DNA from: Taenia hydatigena
Taxonomy: Eukaryota > Platyhelminthes > Cestoda > Cyclophyllidea > Taeniidae
Assembly: GCA_036345935.2 (NCBI GenBank)
Contig: JADWOT020000006.1
Location: 2,109,493-2,173,492 of the forward strand
Direction: 5' to 3'
DNA length: 64,000 bases
Part shown: positions 11,371 to 24,480 of the stretch, piece after piece
Position numbering within the stretch: position 1 is the stretch's first letter
Layout: each line of letters opens with the position of its first letter
Position numbers and translations under genes: made by a program
Notes under the pieces: generated by a model
The model's database searches: none
What the model was told of the DNA's origin: nothing
Seen by the model: the letters and a program-made list of their open reading frames with translations, nothing else

Positions 11371-14300
11371 TTTTTTAATTTGGATACGTTGAGTTGGTGC
11401 AGCCATTCATTCGCGTTGTACTAAACAAGAATGCTTGTATCTTCCTGATCTGCAAACGTGTCGGAAGATTTCCTTTCCTCATGTCAAAGCGCAGCAGCAG
11501 TATGAGCAGACGATGTGACAGCCGGTGAGTTGCAAATGGACCACAGAAGTAGCCCATGGAGAGCTCACTAAACCCAAGGTCGTCCTCAGGACCGGTCGGG
11601 TCATCAAACCAATCAATCAATTAGGACGTCGTTCTTCTCCGTGAGAAAGATGCTCGTTATTTACTGACGGGCAAGAAGAAAACCTAATGCGACAGCTGAA
11701 AGTTGTGTCAATAAAGCATTACTTGTGTGTTTATACTCCTGAGAGTTGTCCAGTATTTTAGGCTGAGTTCGATGGAGGAGTGACAGTGTTGTCTGTGTGA
11801 AGGCTTATGGAAGACTTTTGCATTGCTGAGTGTGGGTCGGTTTGCCTGTATTTGTCGGATTGGAGTGATTTGTAACAGTCGTCTTTTGCCTGATAAGCTG
11901 CAGCAGTTTTCTGTATTTGGTAAATTATTGCCGTCGGGAATATTTTAAACACATTAGATGTTATCACGATGGTAAGAGGTATGTTTGAATGGCCTTTTTG
12001 TCTGTGATTATCTCCTGTATGTTTTGTGCTGTCGGGATGTATTATTTTGTCAAATGTTGTCTGGCTCAGTACTAAATTCGACATGCCAATCTTGACTGTA
12101 GTTGGTTATTACCAACTCGGCTTTGTGCGTGACATTGTACTCACCTATGAGGTCAACGTTCGTTTTCTACTTGGTTGTTAGAACACGACTGATTACCACA
12201 AACTAGAGCTTTTGCTGTTCCAACATGGTACTGATTATTGGAAGTCGCTTGTACCGGTTACGCGATGGATTAGAACCATCTCCTGTGTAGGCACGTTTTG
12301 TATCAATTCAGTTGCCATCGTTTAGAACTCCTGCATCAGAATTGAAACTCAACACAGCACATAGCTATCATGGTTGGCACGGCATATCTGTGTCTATAGG
12401 ATCAGCTAAAGCATGATACATGCAATAATTAACAAAGCCCAATGATCTATCACTTTTGTAATCTGACGACACTTTGGTGATGGTGATGATGATGAGTTTG
12501 CACAATATTGAATAGTACTAATGTCCATATCAAAGTTGTTGTAGGAGTAAAGAAGGACTGAATAGGATGATCCAAACTGAAATCAGCCATCAAGTATGGC
12601 GCAAAAGAGGGCAAAAGAGTTCTTGTTAGATGGCAGATCTCGTGCCCGCTAAATCATTTGTGGTGCATAAAGCACTGTCTGCTCTTACAATAGTGGCGAT
12701 GCCCCTTCGCAATGACATGGCACGTAAATTAATTGTAGTGGTCGTATTAATAATGAAGATGAACTATCTCAAAATTATGGCTAAAAGTGCGCATAGACAT
12801 AGCCGACTTGTTGTCGAGGCCTTCTCTTTAGCTGTCAACCAGTCAATTGCGGAGAGCATGTAGAGCAGTGCCAATGGAGGAAGGCAAGGAGCGGGATGAG
12901 GCAGCGTTTCCGTCCAACACAGTAGAAGTCTTCCAATCAGTAAGGTTTTAACATTCAACCCTTAATGAACACCTTTTCGATATCAAACAAATAAGAATTT
13001 AAGGTGTGTTCATAGCTTTCACTTAAGTTCTAGTTGCCTTGATAAATTACACTTCCAATTGGTTTGAGTACCAATTCCTTGTCTCGTAAAGCTTCAAATA
13101 ACGCTTGTCAATGAGGATATTTAATTCCTCAGGGCCATTGAGAATGGAGGATCTCATTGTCCACGACCTACACTTCTTTCAGTGAGTAACCATGGGACTC
13201 GAGTTTTGCTGAACCACTTCTGGACGGTGGCATTTGGTGCAGCACACTGCATCTCCCTCAAAGTATATACACTGGTTTCGTGTAGCAGGTTAGTTCAAAT
13301 AACATTTGTTAACTTCAACTGATGCTCTACACTGCGATGTGTCAGTATTTGACTTTTGCATGTCTGTGCTTGAAGGTGTTGATTAGCGAGCATTGGGAAG
13401 GTCGCACGAACACCAATATGGTAATTCAGTTGGCTTTGGCATAGACTGCACCAACGGTATTGTTGTCAGGCTCATGGGCTCATAAGCACAATGTTTGACC
13501 TTCAACTAAATGCTGCAAAATTGTAGTCCTCATTCATTCCTGGGTTTATGCAGTTGGATCTAAAGCATAGATATAAATGTTGACATGCTCTGGAGCTGGA
13601 GGCAGCGATGAAGGAGACTGTGGAATTCTAACTCGCCTTAACCAATGATTATTAGGTTTTCACTCTTTTAGTGTGAATGAAGCTGTTGATATTTGGCCTC
13701 GAGGATGCATAAACTGACAACTAAATGGTCTCGAAGTTGGTTCTTCGAGCTCTAACGCCTGTATTGAAGTGGAACACTTCACCTCTCAATCTGCGCCAAC
13801 ACCGAAGGAAGGCGAAGTGAGGCAAAGGAAATGCGCCCACTCACTCAGATGTCCACAGGCTCGGAAGTCGTTTTCCTTCCCTCTTTTTAATCCACTCTCA
13901 AAATTGGCAGACCAGGGGAGTAAGGATTGTTCAGCCTTTGTGTATCACTGTACGACGGAGAGATTAAGCTGATTAATTCCTTGATTAGGCAACCAGTAAC
14001 ATTCTCTCCCCATACCCACAGGCCTAATGCAGGAAAATAACTTAACTGTAGGATATTCACTTTGGACAACTTAACTAATGACAAATGAAGCCTCCCAAGA
14101 CCTCATCCTCATTTCCTGTCCTAAATAATGGGAAGTTCTGCAACATTCGCTCTGATTATCTGAGATTGGGTTTTTGTTGTTTTGCCGCAATGTTTTTTTG
14201 GTAAAAGCTATTAAACGAATGGGCATTCTCACACTTTGGGTGTGCAGGACGTGCCCTGGTCTAGACATGAGGGACCACTAGAGGGTTGAGCAAATGCAAA

Positions 14301-15361
14301 TTTCATCAACTTGCGAGTTCGGTGAGCTCAAAAATGGGTTGACTGGGTTCATTACGTGCTAAAGCGGTGTGCTTGTTCTCCATTTGACAAGTATAATTGT
14401 TCCACCAAGATGCCTTTCTTTTTAGTTCCTTATCGTTCATTGGTCAACTGATTAGCTCAGCTTGTTGACCAAGTCTTCGCTTGCTGTTTACATGAGTCGA
14501 TGTTAAGTCCCAAAATGGGTTTCGTTTTTCCTTCACTAGCGTCCAATTTCCTTCGGTGTCTTGTTACTTTGTAATTTGAACGATGTCCTCCTTCATTTTC
14601 ACAACAACTTCCCAGTACAAATGGATAAACGTAGTAATGAATTTCGTAAAACTTTGCTCATGTATTTATGCAGCCCCCTAAGACTTTTATGGTTACTTGA
14701 AGATGTAATATCGGAGCAGAAATGCACGCAGCAGAGTTGGGACCATGAGCGTGACTGAGAGTTGAGCCAGCTAAACGAAGGACTGCTTAAATGGTTCCTT
14801 ACAACTGGCGGAAGTCATAGCCCTGTCCTCATTGCCTTAGGTCAACCTCCAGCTATAGCGACCACAAGGTGATTGGCTCTGCAATAAAGGACCCACGAAC
14901 CATCCGTACCAGCCATCGAATGTCCACGCAAACGAGGAGATACCTGACCCCATCACATACCTCCCTTGGCAATTCTGGTGCACCTGCAGTCTCGTCCTGT
15001 ATGGGAATGAATTCGGATATGGAGGAGTGTGTTTGGATCACGTGTTTCTAGGGCGACTGGTTTAGAAGAAGAGTCAAATGACTGAGGACGGAACTCAAAA
15101 GAGCTTTGCAGGAGCAGGCTTTTGCATCCATCCCTACATGCCACTTTCCTTTTCACTTCGATGCTGCCCACTCATATCTATCTTGGTTGTGCTTAGCTGG
15201 TACAAAGGAGGTGGAGATGTAGCCAATCCACATAGTTGACACTTACCTAGAGAAACGATAGACAGATGCTTCCTAATGAACTTGTTCAGATGGATCACAG
15301 CCAAGTCTAGTGTCACTTCAGTTGGTAGGAGTTTTTCTGCACATCGCAGAATTGGATGTTT

Positions 15362-15464
15362 GAAGAAGGAGAAGAAGAAGAAGAAGAAGAAGAAGAAGAA
15401 GAAGAAGAAGAAGAAGAAGAAGAAGAAGAAGAAGAAGAAGAAGAAGAAGAAGAAGAAGAAGAAG
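15362..15464. repeat. GAA trinucleotide microsatellite, about 34 units
   Basis: This is a long purine tract of GAA units with one GGA interruption near its start. It produces the Lys, Glu and Phe homopolymer frames seen on both strands, which are not genes. Confidence 0.97.
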
Positions 15465-17949
15465 GTGGACGTCATCGATCTCTCATCAACACTATATGCA
15501 CTTCATTCGCTTCGCCAAGGCTTATCAAGCAGCAATGAAAATATGAATATATGCCATCTAGGACCGGATTTGCTTTGCGCTGCAAAGAGTGTACCAGGCA
15601 GAGATTTTCTTGAAGAATGAAGACCACATAGTTTTGGAACAAAAATATGTATACGTGGTGGGATCGGGGTTACTAGAATATCCTAAAGACTATCCTACTT
15701 GGCGCAGGCACAATGACTGAGTACCCAGGTCGTTCCTTTATCGAAACCGAGAATTAAATAAGTAAACAGCAACAAATGCAAATTTAATCATCAACTACAG
15801 CCATACACACAGTCCTAACCTTCACTTCGTGGACACTCATAAGCTGTGGAAGCTAGTTGGTGAGGCGGGTTCAAGTCATAATTATTTTACAACTGAAAGG
15901 GTCTACTTTTCGCTAGTCAGACTGCAGACATTAACACCTGCCATGCTTAGCAGCACTGGACGCATTACTTTCTACAAACTTGCAATGCCTTTTGGACGAC
16001 ACCACCATAATGCCTCGATTTTTGTACTGATGTAGGGCGAAATCTTGATCAAACCTTCAGCGTCAAGATAATGGTGTGTACGATGAAATTGTTCACTGCG
16101 AAATTACTCCTCTCTTCATTTTCATTTGCCACGACTCACCTTGCAGAAATGACCGGTTTCAGAGATGGTGACTGGTAAGTTTAACGTCAGTATTCATTGT
16201 AGTTAACACATTTAGTGCATGAAAAGCATTGACCTCGGGACGTAACATGATAATCTTAATAATGTTGTAGTTGAATATTAATGGGGTACCTTAGTAAATG
16301 CATGGACTGTGTTTACGTGACAGTAAGGTGGGTTTGGCATGTCAAGTGCAGCTGTATTTGGCGCGTATCAGAGAGAAGAGGCAAGGACTTGTCTTCTAAA
16401 ATCAGCCATTAAACAGTATTTCTTTGCAATTAGCTTCAGTCGCAAAAAAGATATCTCAACGTTGTTGTGTACTTTGGTCTGTTGATAGCAAAATATCTAT
16501 TTTATAGCGTGACCTCATGAGTTTATACAGCTTTCCACAACATCAACATGCAAAACTAACTTATTTTCAAGTAGTTACAAATGCCACCCGCGCTCATTGT
16601 TTCAACCTCCACAGTGTGACGAGAGCTTGTCCTTAACCCAACTATCACTGAACGCTTTGTCATCTGGAGGTAAGGGCAAAGACTGGGTTACTAGTAGATA
16701 CCTCCGACTTCGTCCCATCTCTGTTGCCGACGCACCCATCTGATCTACTGTCGCTATGCGGTTTTGTGATTGATTCCTTGATGTCAAGGCAGGAAGATCA
16801 GCATCTCCCCTCTCTCACACAAGCTGATGGGTGAACAACCCTGTGTCATAATAGTGCGACCCTGTGCATTGTGAAGGTACCACAAATCGAATGCGGCTCG
16901 CTGGTACACCACATCATCATCACTAGAAATATTGCATTTCAAAACTTATTTGAAGACGAAAGGTGACATAACACGGGCAGAATATATGTAAGTTGGGCAG
17001 AGAGTAGGGCTGGAAATATTGGCACGGCCCAAAGTCCAGCTCGCTCGGCTAACGTACAATGATTAAGACATCCAACGTAGTATTACTCGGCCCGACTCCT
17101 CTCGTAAGCGTCGTCGCCTACATTAGCCTTGATCATGTTCTTCCACCATCCATCACAACGTACTTGGTATTGTAAGGAAACACCCATGAGCTAGCAGCAT
17201 CAGACATCGACACATGTCTGTAACGCTACTGACCCTTTTCGTAATAGCACTGCAGGATCTGGTGTGCCTGGCGTCGTGCCTAGGAACCGTATCAAAGGAC
17301 AAGAGAATGTGCTGACCCTAGTCGTTGTCGCAGGAGCACTGGCCCATGAGCAGAGTCAAATAAGTGAGAAGGGAAAAGAAAATTAGCTCAGTGGGGTAGT
17401 AGTCTGAACAAGAGTGGACGTCATCTTCTGCCCCTGTGTTGATGGAAGTCGTCATCGGCGTGTGTGCACTTCGTCGGCTTCGTCGTTGTTTAGCATCGAC
17501 CAATAAAAATCTGGATGGATAGCCTTTAAGTGTAGAAATTGTCTCATTGCCAGTGCTAGTGCAAACCGAAAGGATGGTCATAACTACTACACTTCAGCCA
17601 AACCCAATTTTGAGTGTGTACTTTCTTGCGATTTTTAATGATGGTAAAAGTTATTGGGATCTCGTAGTTTATCCGATTATATATCAGTCGTGAAACCACT
17701 TCTCAAAGAGACTACTAAGTTGGCAGGATGTGAAAACGAGGAGATTTACCTTAAAATGTTTAGATTAAACGAAAGCTTTGGTAATTTTAATCATTAGAGC
17801 AACAATTTGAAACAATAAACTTATGGTGAGTTTTATTTTATTTAACTGATTATTTTGGAATTTAATGAACAGGCGTTTAAATGGGGATGGGGCGAGGTGG
17901 TGGTGTGTGGGAAGGCTGGCAGATGAATGTGCCAGCGCACCACTTTGAA

Positions 17950-18560
17950 AACGCTTACCGCCTTTTTCACCAGTCTAAAGGCAAAAATGCAAGTGACGAA
18001 TCAGTACGCATTGAACGTCTTTGGGCAAGCATGTTTGAATTCAGAATACGTCACCGTCGCTACACGACATCTTGCCACTTAAAGCCAGGTACAGGCTAAA
18101 CCTCTTTCCAACCACCCCCATTCCTACCTCGCTTTCACCTTCCGACCTACTTTTCTAATGTTGCATGTGGCTGTGTTGTAGTCTGTCAGATGTTGAGAAT
18201 ATGGAATCTAGCAATGAAAGAGACGAAATGAGAAAAGTGGGGAGAATGATGGGAATGAAGGGAGACAGGAGGATACTAAAGACTGGACATTCTACTCTCT
18301 ATCCCAAAGTGTGTTAGAGGGGTATTCTCAAGGCAGATTTTGTGTTAAGTGATGTGAGATCCTGCTTTGTGTTGTGTTTTGTTGTGTTGTGCTGTGGTGC
18401 AAGCGTGAGAGTTGCAGTCGGAGTCCTTGTTGTCTCCTAGGACCAAGAAGCTTTAATCCACTCAACTTCTAGTCGTATCGAGTAGGTGAATCTCAACCGA
18501 GACCGTTGTTTGGACTTCAACAAGTAATGTCACGGTGGGGCAGTTGAATCTGCAGTACAC
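17950..18560 (+). repeat. Dispersed repeat R2, partial copy
   Basis: The segment with CCACTTAAAGCCAGGTACAG at about 18075, and the later GCTTTGTGTTGTG and CTAGTCGTATCGAGTAGGTG parts, match 40030-40230 and 48780-48800. The left edge is unclear. Confidence 0.45.
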
Positions 18561-20899
18561 CACTTGTGCGTGCGTATAAAGTTGGTGCAATTAGTGTTGT
18601 CTACTTCGGAAGCACAGAGCGGGTAGTCAATAAAATGCATGGAAATAGTGCTGAAGGGGAGGTTCTGCGACACCACAGCCTTTGCATTCTTTTGTGATCT
18701 TTAACTCAAAGATTTGCATACGCTTTAACACCAGACAGACAATCACATAATCGTAAGCAAAGTGGACCTAATGACTAGTAACTAAATGGAAGACGGAAAA
18801 AGAACTTATGCTTGGCTTCCTCCCGGCTGCTGGAGGTAGAACATGTAGCCAAATTAGCATTTCCAAAAGGCTTGCGCCTCTGTTTGGAGAAGGGTTGTAG
18901 GATACTCACCATTTATTTTTAAAAGAAACCTCAGAAATTGACGCGACTCTTGGTCATTAAGTATTTCCTTATTCAGAGGTAAATTCCACCAATCGAATCC
19001 ACCTCCTTTCCTCCTCCTTTTACACTACACAGATAATGATGCTTCTTATCACAAATAGACACATTTGAGGTTGCCTTGTACAAATGGGCTTTTTCCTACC
19101 ACAAAGTCCACAAGCCTTCTTACCACTTTTCGCATGGTTTACTCCCTTTTTCAAAATAATCGCTGTCACCTCCGGTCAGCTTTGAAAGAAGAGCGTTGGG
19201 GAGTGCGCTCTCGGTACCTGCTGCAAAACACGAACGTTTAGTGGGCAATGGAATTGCTAGAATTCATGTGAGTAAGAAATCCACCTCGGTTAGTAAGCCT
19301 GTGAAATGAAATTGTGGAGAGCAGAAGGCGCTATTCAAAATCCGTGCATTTGAGATGCGTCGCATATTGCGTGTTTCAAGTTGTGTTGGGTGGTATTTTT
19401 GTCACCAATGTGACACTTCTGCCAGTTCTTTTTCATCTTTTTAAAAAGCGATTGGCGGAGAATGGGTGCGGCGCGTTGACTTTGTCTGTGCTTTGAAGTG
19501 CCATTCCACTTGATGACAGCCTTGCACTTCAGGCAATTGGGTGGAACCTTGAATGCCACTTTATAAAGGCCTTTAGTCCACCGTTCAGGCACTTGAAGAG
19601 ATGCAAAGAGATGACGGTGGTTAATTTGGGAGGACACACACTTTCTGCTTCCATCAGCTACCGCGTTGACTAAACTTGGTTAAGGTCTTTAATAACTGCG
19701 ATGGGTCTAAAACGGCGTCGTATTGTGTTAAGCAAACGGAACTTTTTGTGATTCATCCTGCCAAATTCCTTAGGTGTGTGGTGTACGGGGTGAGTGTCCG
19801 CATTCCGAGGTCCAATTTTGTGATGATATTAAAAGCTGTTGCAACGTCTGCGGCCTCCTTCATGACGTGGTTCCCCTAAAAGCCCAGCGGATTTGCAAAG
19901 AGCATAGCTTGAGGCAACCTCATCATGCTGCATTGTGAATGCACTCCCATTCTAATGTTTCTTGGCAGTGAATCAGCTCTTAATTTAACAATGTAAAGAT
20001 ACAATCATAAGTAAGTGTTCTATGGCTACTTTGAACTTGTCCTGGTCCCGTATTGCTGCAGTCATAGTAATATTTTAAAGAGCAGCAATCAAGTTGATTC
20101 GTTATAATAATCGTGGTTTCCATGGTTCCTCATTTATTACTTCTCCGTAGACGAATCCAACCTCATTAGACATATTCGTACCTTAACACTTGTGTGGCAT
20201 TGATGCGACGAATGCAAAGATTGTATTCATTTGAAGCCAATTTATTATTTATCACTGCCACTAAAGTGACGCCCAAGTTTCCCTTAAAGATGTTGTTGTG
20301 AATGTGTAGAAAGGCCAGTGATTGTCAAAAGAAAGAGAATAAGTGGAACACCATAACACCAAGTTGGTAACTAAGACATCGGAAAGTGAAGAGTCCTTGT
20401 AGACAGAAGTAAAACTTACGCAGCTGTTGTCACGTTGCAGCATTATTGTAGATGTCGGTGGCATGTCTGTATGTAGTTAGCAGGAATCTTGTCAGTCCTG
20501 ATCACTGATTAGATTTTACCGGCTTCAACAACCAATGGGAAGGGATTAATGGTGTAAAAACCTTGTTTCTCAATGCCAACACTGACTACACTTCAACCAC
20601 GGCTGTCAAGGCATTCAGCTAAAGTAATGAAGAAGTTGAAATGTTTTTTGGCGTGGAAAGTGTTAACTTTGTATTTGCACCTAGATAGGTCGACAACTGC
20701 ATAGGAAGGAGCAGAAAAGTTGTCAACTGCCCTCAGTACATCTCGATTGAGGATGTTAGTTGACGATTTCTGATTTAAATGGAAAGACTAAAGAGCTGTA
20801 ACCTTGGACACGTTGCTTTTTGGTGGCTAGGATGCTGAAAACGAGGTGCCGATGTTGCATCAAGAGCTAGGGAAGCCGTGCATAGTGTCTCTGATGTGG

Positions 20900-22660
20900 A
20901 AAAATTGGTTACAAGCATCCTCTGCCTCCTAACTGCCTTATTCGCAAGTTTTCCTTTGTCACACAACGCCACCTTATCTCGCGATTGAAATGACTCTCCT
21001 TTAAACTGAGCATAGAATAGTTCATGAACAAAGTGAATGCCGCCTCGTAATGGCGTGTGTTGTAGGCAACATGTGTGCTTACACTGGATACAAAGGGGCA
21101 TCTGTTCATTCACACTGTTAAAATACGCGAGGCCAGCATGCACACATGGCCGCATGCATAAATGCAGGAAGGATGTCCAATGCACGGGAAGTTTGAAATG
21201 CAGACGCATGAAACTGTCTGCTTCCGTGTATGAAATATGTCCGTTCTCTATTAGTCGCCTTCCGTTTTCAATGTCCCCTTGCATTTGAGGCAATAAAATA
21301 AACCTCGGTATGGCCTATTCCAAAGACTGCAGAATGTTACAAGAGCTTTCCTTAGCATTTTACCCCTTTAAACAAGTATAAGCGCAATGTGTCATCTTTT
21401 CCCATGCGGGGCAAGCTAGTCGCGCCGAACCGTTCCGCAGCAGGATTTGAGGACGAGACTAAACACTATCGAAATGTCATTGTACCTGATATTTATTCGT
21501 GTCGAGTTGCAGACACCGACGCCCCATGACTCACTGTTAATTCGAAATCTGCTTGTGGGAAGAGGTGTCAGTTGAAGTGGGAACACACAAGTGCGTAGGC
21601 CAGCGGGCCAGCAATGCGTACTGAATTCGTTTACCAGACAACGGCACCGACTTCTGTAATCGTTACACTCCGTAAAGTGTGGGCACATGGCGAGTGTAAA
21701 GCACAGCGGAGGTACGCATCTCTCTCCAAGGATGGGACTCTGATCCCCAGAACATCACATTTCTCCGTTCAGCACTTTGACTACACCCATACTAGCGTAT
21801 TTTCTACATTGGTTATGAGGTAGTGAAAGGAGACAGAAACAGTCAGGCGCCATTCTATCTGGTTGTGCCTTTAATGGTGAATTGTTTGTGCTTTAAGTTA
21901 TGCAAGTTTTAGGCGCGGCATTGCGTCCTTCTGTGATGGCCATCAAAGGATTCAAGATTCGCCCACCACTATGTGCACTCGTTTTTGACATTCGTCCGTA
22001 AAGTTTTTCAAGGCTTTTTACTTTTTCTCATTCTACGTAAATGCCTCCTTTCATACCCGAAAAGTCTTTGTTTTTGCGATGTAGCTGTGTTTGTTTGCTT
22101 GGCTTTTTTGCGTCTACACTCAAGAATGGTGCTGTGCGTTGCGCTCTCACTACTGTTCGTTCACTTCAAGTGCTGGCAGAGTGAAGTGTTGATTGAATTT
22201 GGTGAATGTGATGCAACATTGTATTTCTTCATGTGAAACCGCAAGCCAAGTTGTTATCATTTGCCTTGCAACAAGCACAGCTGACCCATTTACTGCCAAA
22301 CATATCATGTTGAGTCCACTTCAAAGCTGCATTGTGTAGCATCTCGCCAGATTTTTCTAGTATTTCGAGGAGGCATAGCAAGTCGCACTAAATTGTAACC
22401 CACAACTTGTTATCGGCGTGTCAAAAAGCATTCACTTATGCCTATCGCGAGTGACGACGTGATGCTATGTCATGTATGCTAGATTGAGAGGGACACTCTT
22501 GCTCATATCCACGTAAAGTGAAAAATGTCATGAGTTGAAGGCCAGTCAGCTCCTTCAATTGAGCCTCAATAAAGACGTGCGCAATGCTTTCGGACTGCTT
22601 GAAGTGGTGATTGGGGCTTATTGCTGAAGGAATTTGTAATGCGCTTCAGCAGAGGGGTTA
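20900..22660 (+). repeat. Dispersed repeat R1, copy 2
   Basis: This is a diverged copy of the repeat at 4050-5850. The segment 21645-21780 also matches the reverse strand of 35160-35345 (shared ACCGACTTC, GATGGGACT/GATGGTACT TTGAT, and a similar ending). The 172-codon minus-strand frame at 20775-21293 overlaps the left edge; it has no known domain and I do not treat it as a gene. Confidence 0.55.
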
Positions 22661-23549
22661 TGCTTATCCCCTTTTCTTAGTGTTGCACAATGGTTTGCAA
22701 AATAACGGAGACGTTTTTAAAGTTAAATTTGCATAGAAGAAATGGCCATGGCCAAAGGACGGACATAGCCTTGCTGCCGAGTTTAAAGCATTGCATACAA
22801 CTGCAGTTTGAAGCCTGCACGAAGATTTGTTTGGAGTGGGGCCATAAATTACAGACGGTAGTGGTGATTAGTTTGAGAAACTAAGGCGAATATACGAAGA
22901 GGAAGTTATGAGCAACGATGCATCGTCCGTTTTGCATGGCAGCTCATGCAAAGTTATTGGGCTGTCTTTGGCACCGAATTGCTCTTTGATGGTGAATCGA
23001 GGTGCCAACTGGGCAGGATCGTCACGAGCTTATTTCGAAGCTGCCACACTGCTAACTTTTAAAGCGCTGACAAGGATGCACAATCCATCCATCGTGTTGG
23101 TGTCTGCCTTGGTGCAAATAGATCAAAATGTACTTTGGAATTTAATTTCTGCCTCACCATTGGAGGTGTGGGATAGCAATTACAATGCTGATCCTAATTC
23201 TCTCTTTTAACTATGCAACAGACAAAGTTCCAATTCTGCACATTTGCTAGAGTTGGAGATGGGATCACGTACGAAATAACTGAAATTCGCTTTGAAGTAT
23301 GCTACTAGACGACGCCATTTGTGTTGCATTTGGGGAGTACAAGACCTCTTCTCCAAACGTTCAGCGGAATTGATGGTGATCTGACACCTTGTTAGGCTCT
23401 GGAAATGGGTTAACTACCATGAAAACTGATGTTACCATGATTTCATCTTTCATATGGCTACTGATGCTGCAGTATGTCAGCTTGACAGATGAATTACAAG
23501 AGATGAGTTTTTCTTAGGAAAGTGTTGCAGCAGACGTGTAGTTGGCTGG

Positions 23550-24480
23550 GATATTTGTCATGTCACTCCTTTATTCCTTCCACCTACGATCCTTCATAGT
23601 GAATGAATTCTTCCAATGTAAATGTGTATAGGATAGGTCTTTCAGACGCTCCCCATGGACACTGTGGCCATCAAATGCCATGGCGAGGGCTCGACACTTG
23701 AAAATAAGAAGAACTGACTAAAGTGATTGCAAAGTAAAGCGACACTTCTGCTTTGTTGCGAAATTCCATGTCCCTTTTTGTGCATTTTTAAGTGCGTTTA
23801 TGGAATGGATTATCGCGCTTCTGCTTCACAGTATTCAGATTCGACAATAAAATTATCAGAAACGGCATAACTTAAGCCGGATTTGGGAGCTAGGTCAACC
23901 CTTAAACTATTTTAACAATTAATTTTGTTTAGTTTTGTGTAAAAGACGAGGCAACTGTGGAAAGCCTCATCAATCAAGGCATTGAATTGATCCGTCAAAG
24001 TCACTAACACCTCAACCCACCGTTCATCATCCTTGTAACACAAATACGACGCACTGTAGCTTCCAGTGCTACACAACGTCTCTCCACTAGAGATCAGGAA
24101 CAAGCTGCAACTAGTTCTTGATACTCCATACTCCTACCTCAATTCTGCTTCCCAAATCCCTTTTTTACTCTCGCATTTGATCGTGTGATGAATAACCAGA
24201 TACCGAGATGAAAGTCAGCGCTCGAAGAGACGTTGTGAGGAAACTGAGAGGAGCCTGTTGAATATGGGAGATAGGAGGATAAGGAAGGAAGACTCAGTAT
24301 ACTCCTTCATAAACATAAAGTGTGAAAGGGAGCATTGTCAGGGCAAATTTCGCGGCATATGGTGTTATATCATGCTTTGTGTTGGGTTACTCTGTTTGGT
24401 GCTCCATTGTGTCCTCTTGTGCTGTGCTACGTTGCAGTTGTAGGAGTGCGTGTAAGATTGGGACCTCCAAAACACCAATT
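23550..24480 (+). repeat. Dispersed repeat R2 copy
   Basis: This copy shares CAACTGTGGAAAGCCTCATC (23953) and CTTCCAGTGCTACACA (24060) with 39655-39790, and its GTCTTTCAGACGCTCCCCATGG (23636) region with 39365 and 48350. It continues through the TGCTTTGTGTTG part at 24373. No protein-coding domain is found. Confidence 0.6.

Larger units (their letters stand above)
11371..20774. other. No gene recognised; GAA tract and R2 fragment
   Basis: This stretch is non-coding by eye. All frames are short, and neither strand shows a familiar domain. The features listed separately are the GAA tract at 15362 and the R2 fragment at about 17950. Confidence 0.5.

Noticed and set aside
15134..15620. Frames with poly-Phe, poly-Lys and poly-Glu
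   Set aside because: They are created by the GAA repeat; the flanking parts show no coding signal.
20775..21293. 172-codon minus-strand frame
   Set aside because: It overlaps the dispersed repeat R1, has no recognisable domain and no supporting splice or start context.
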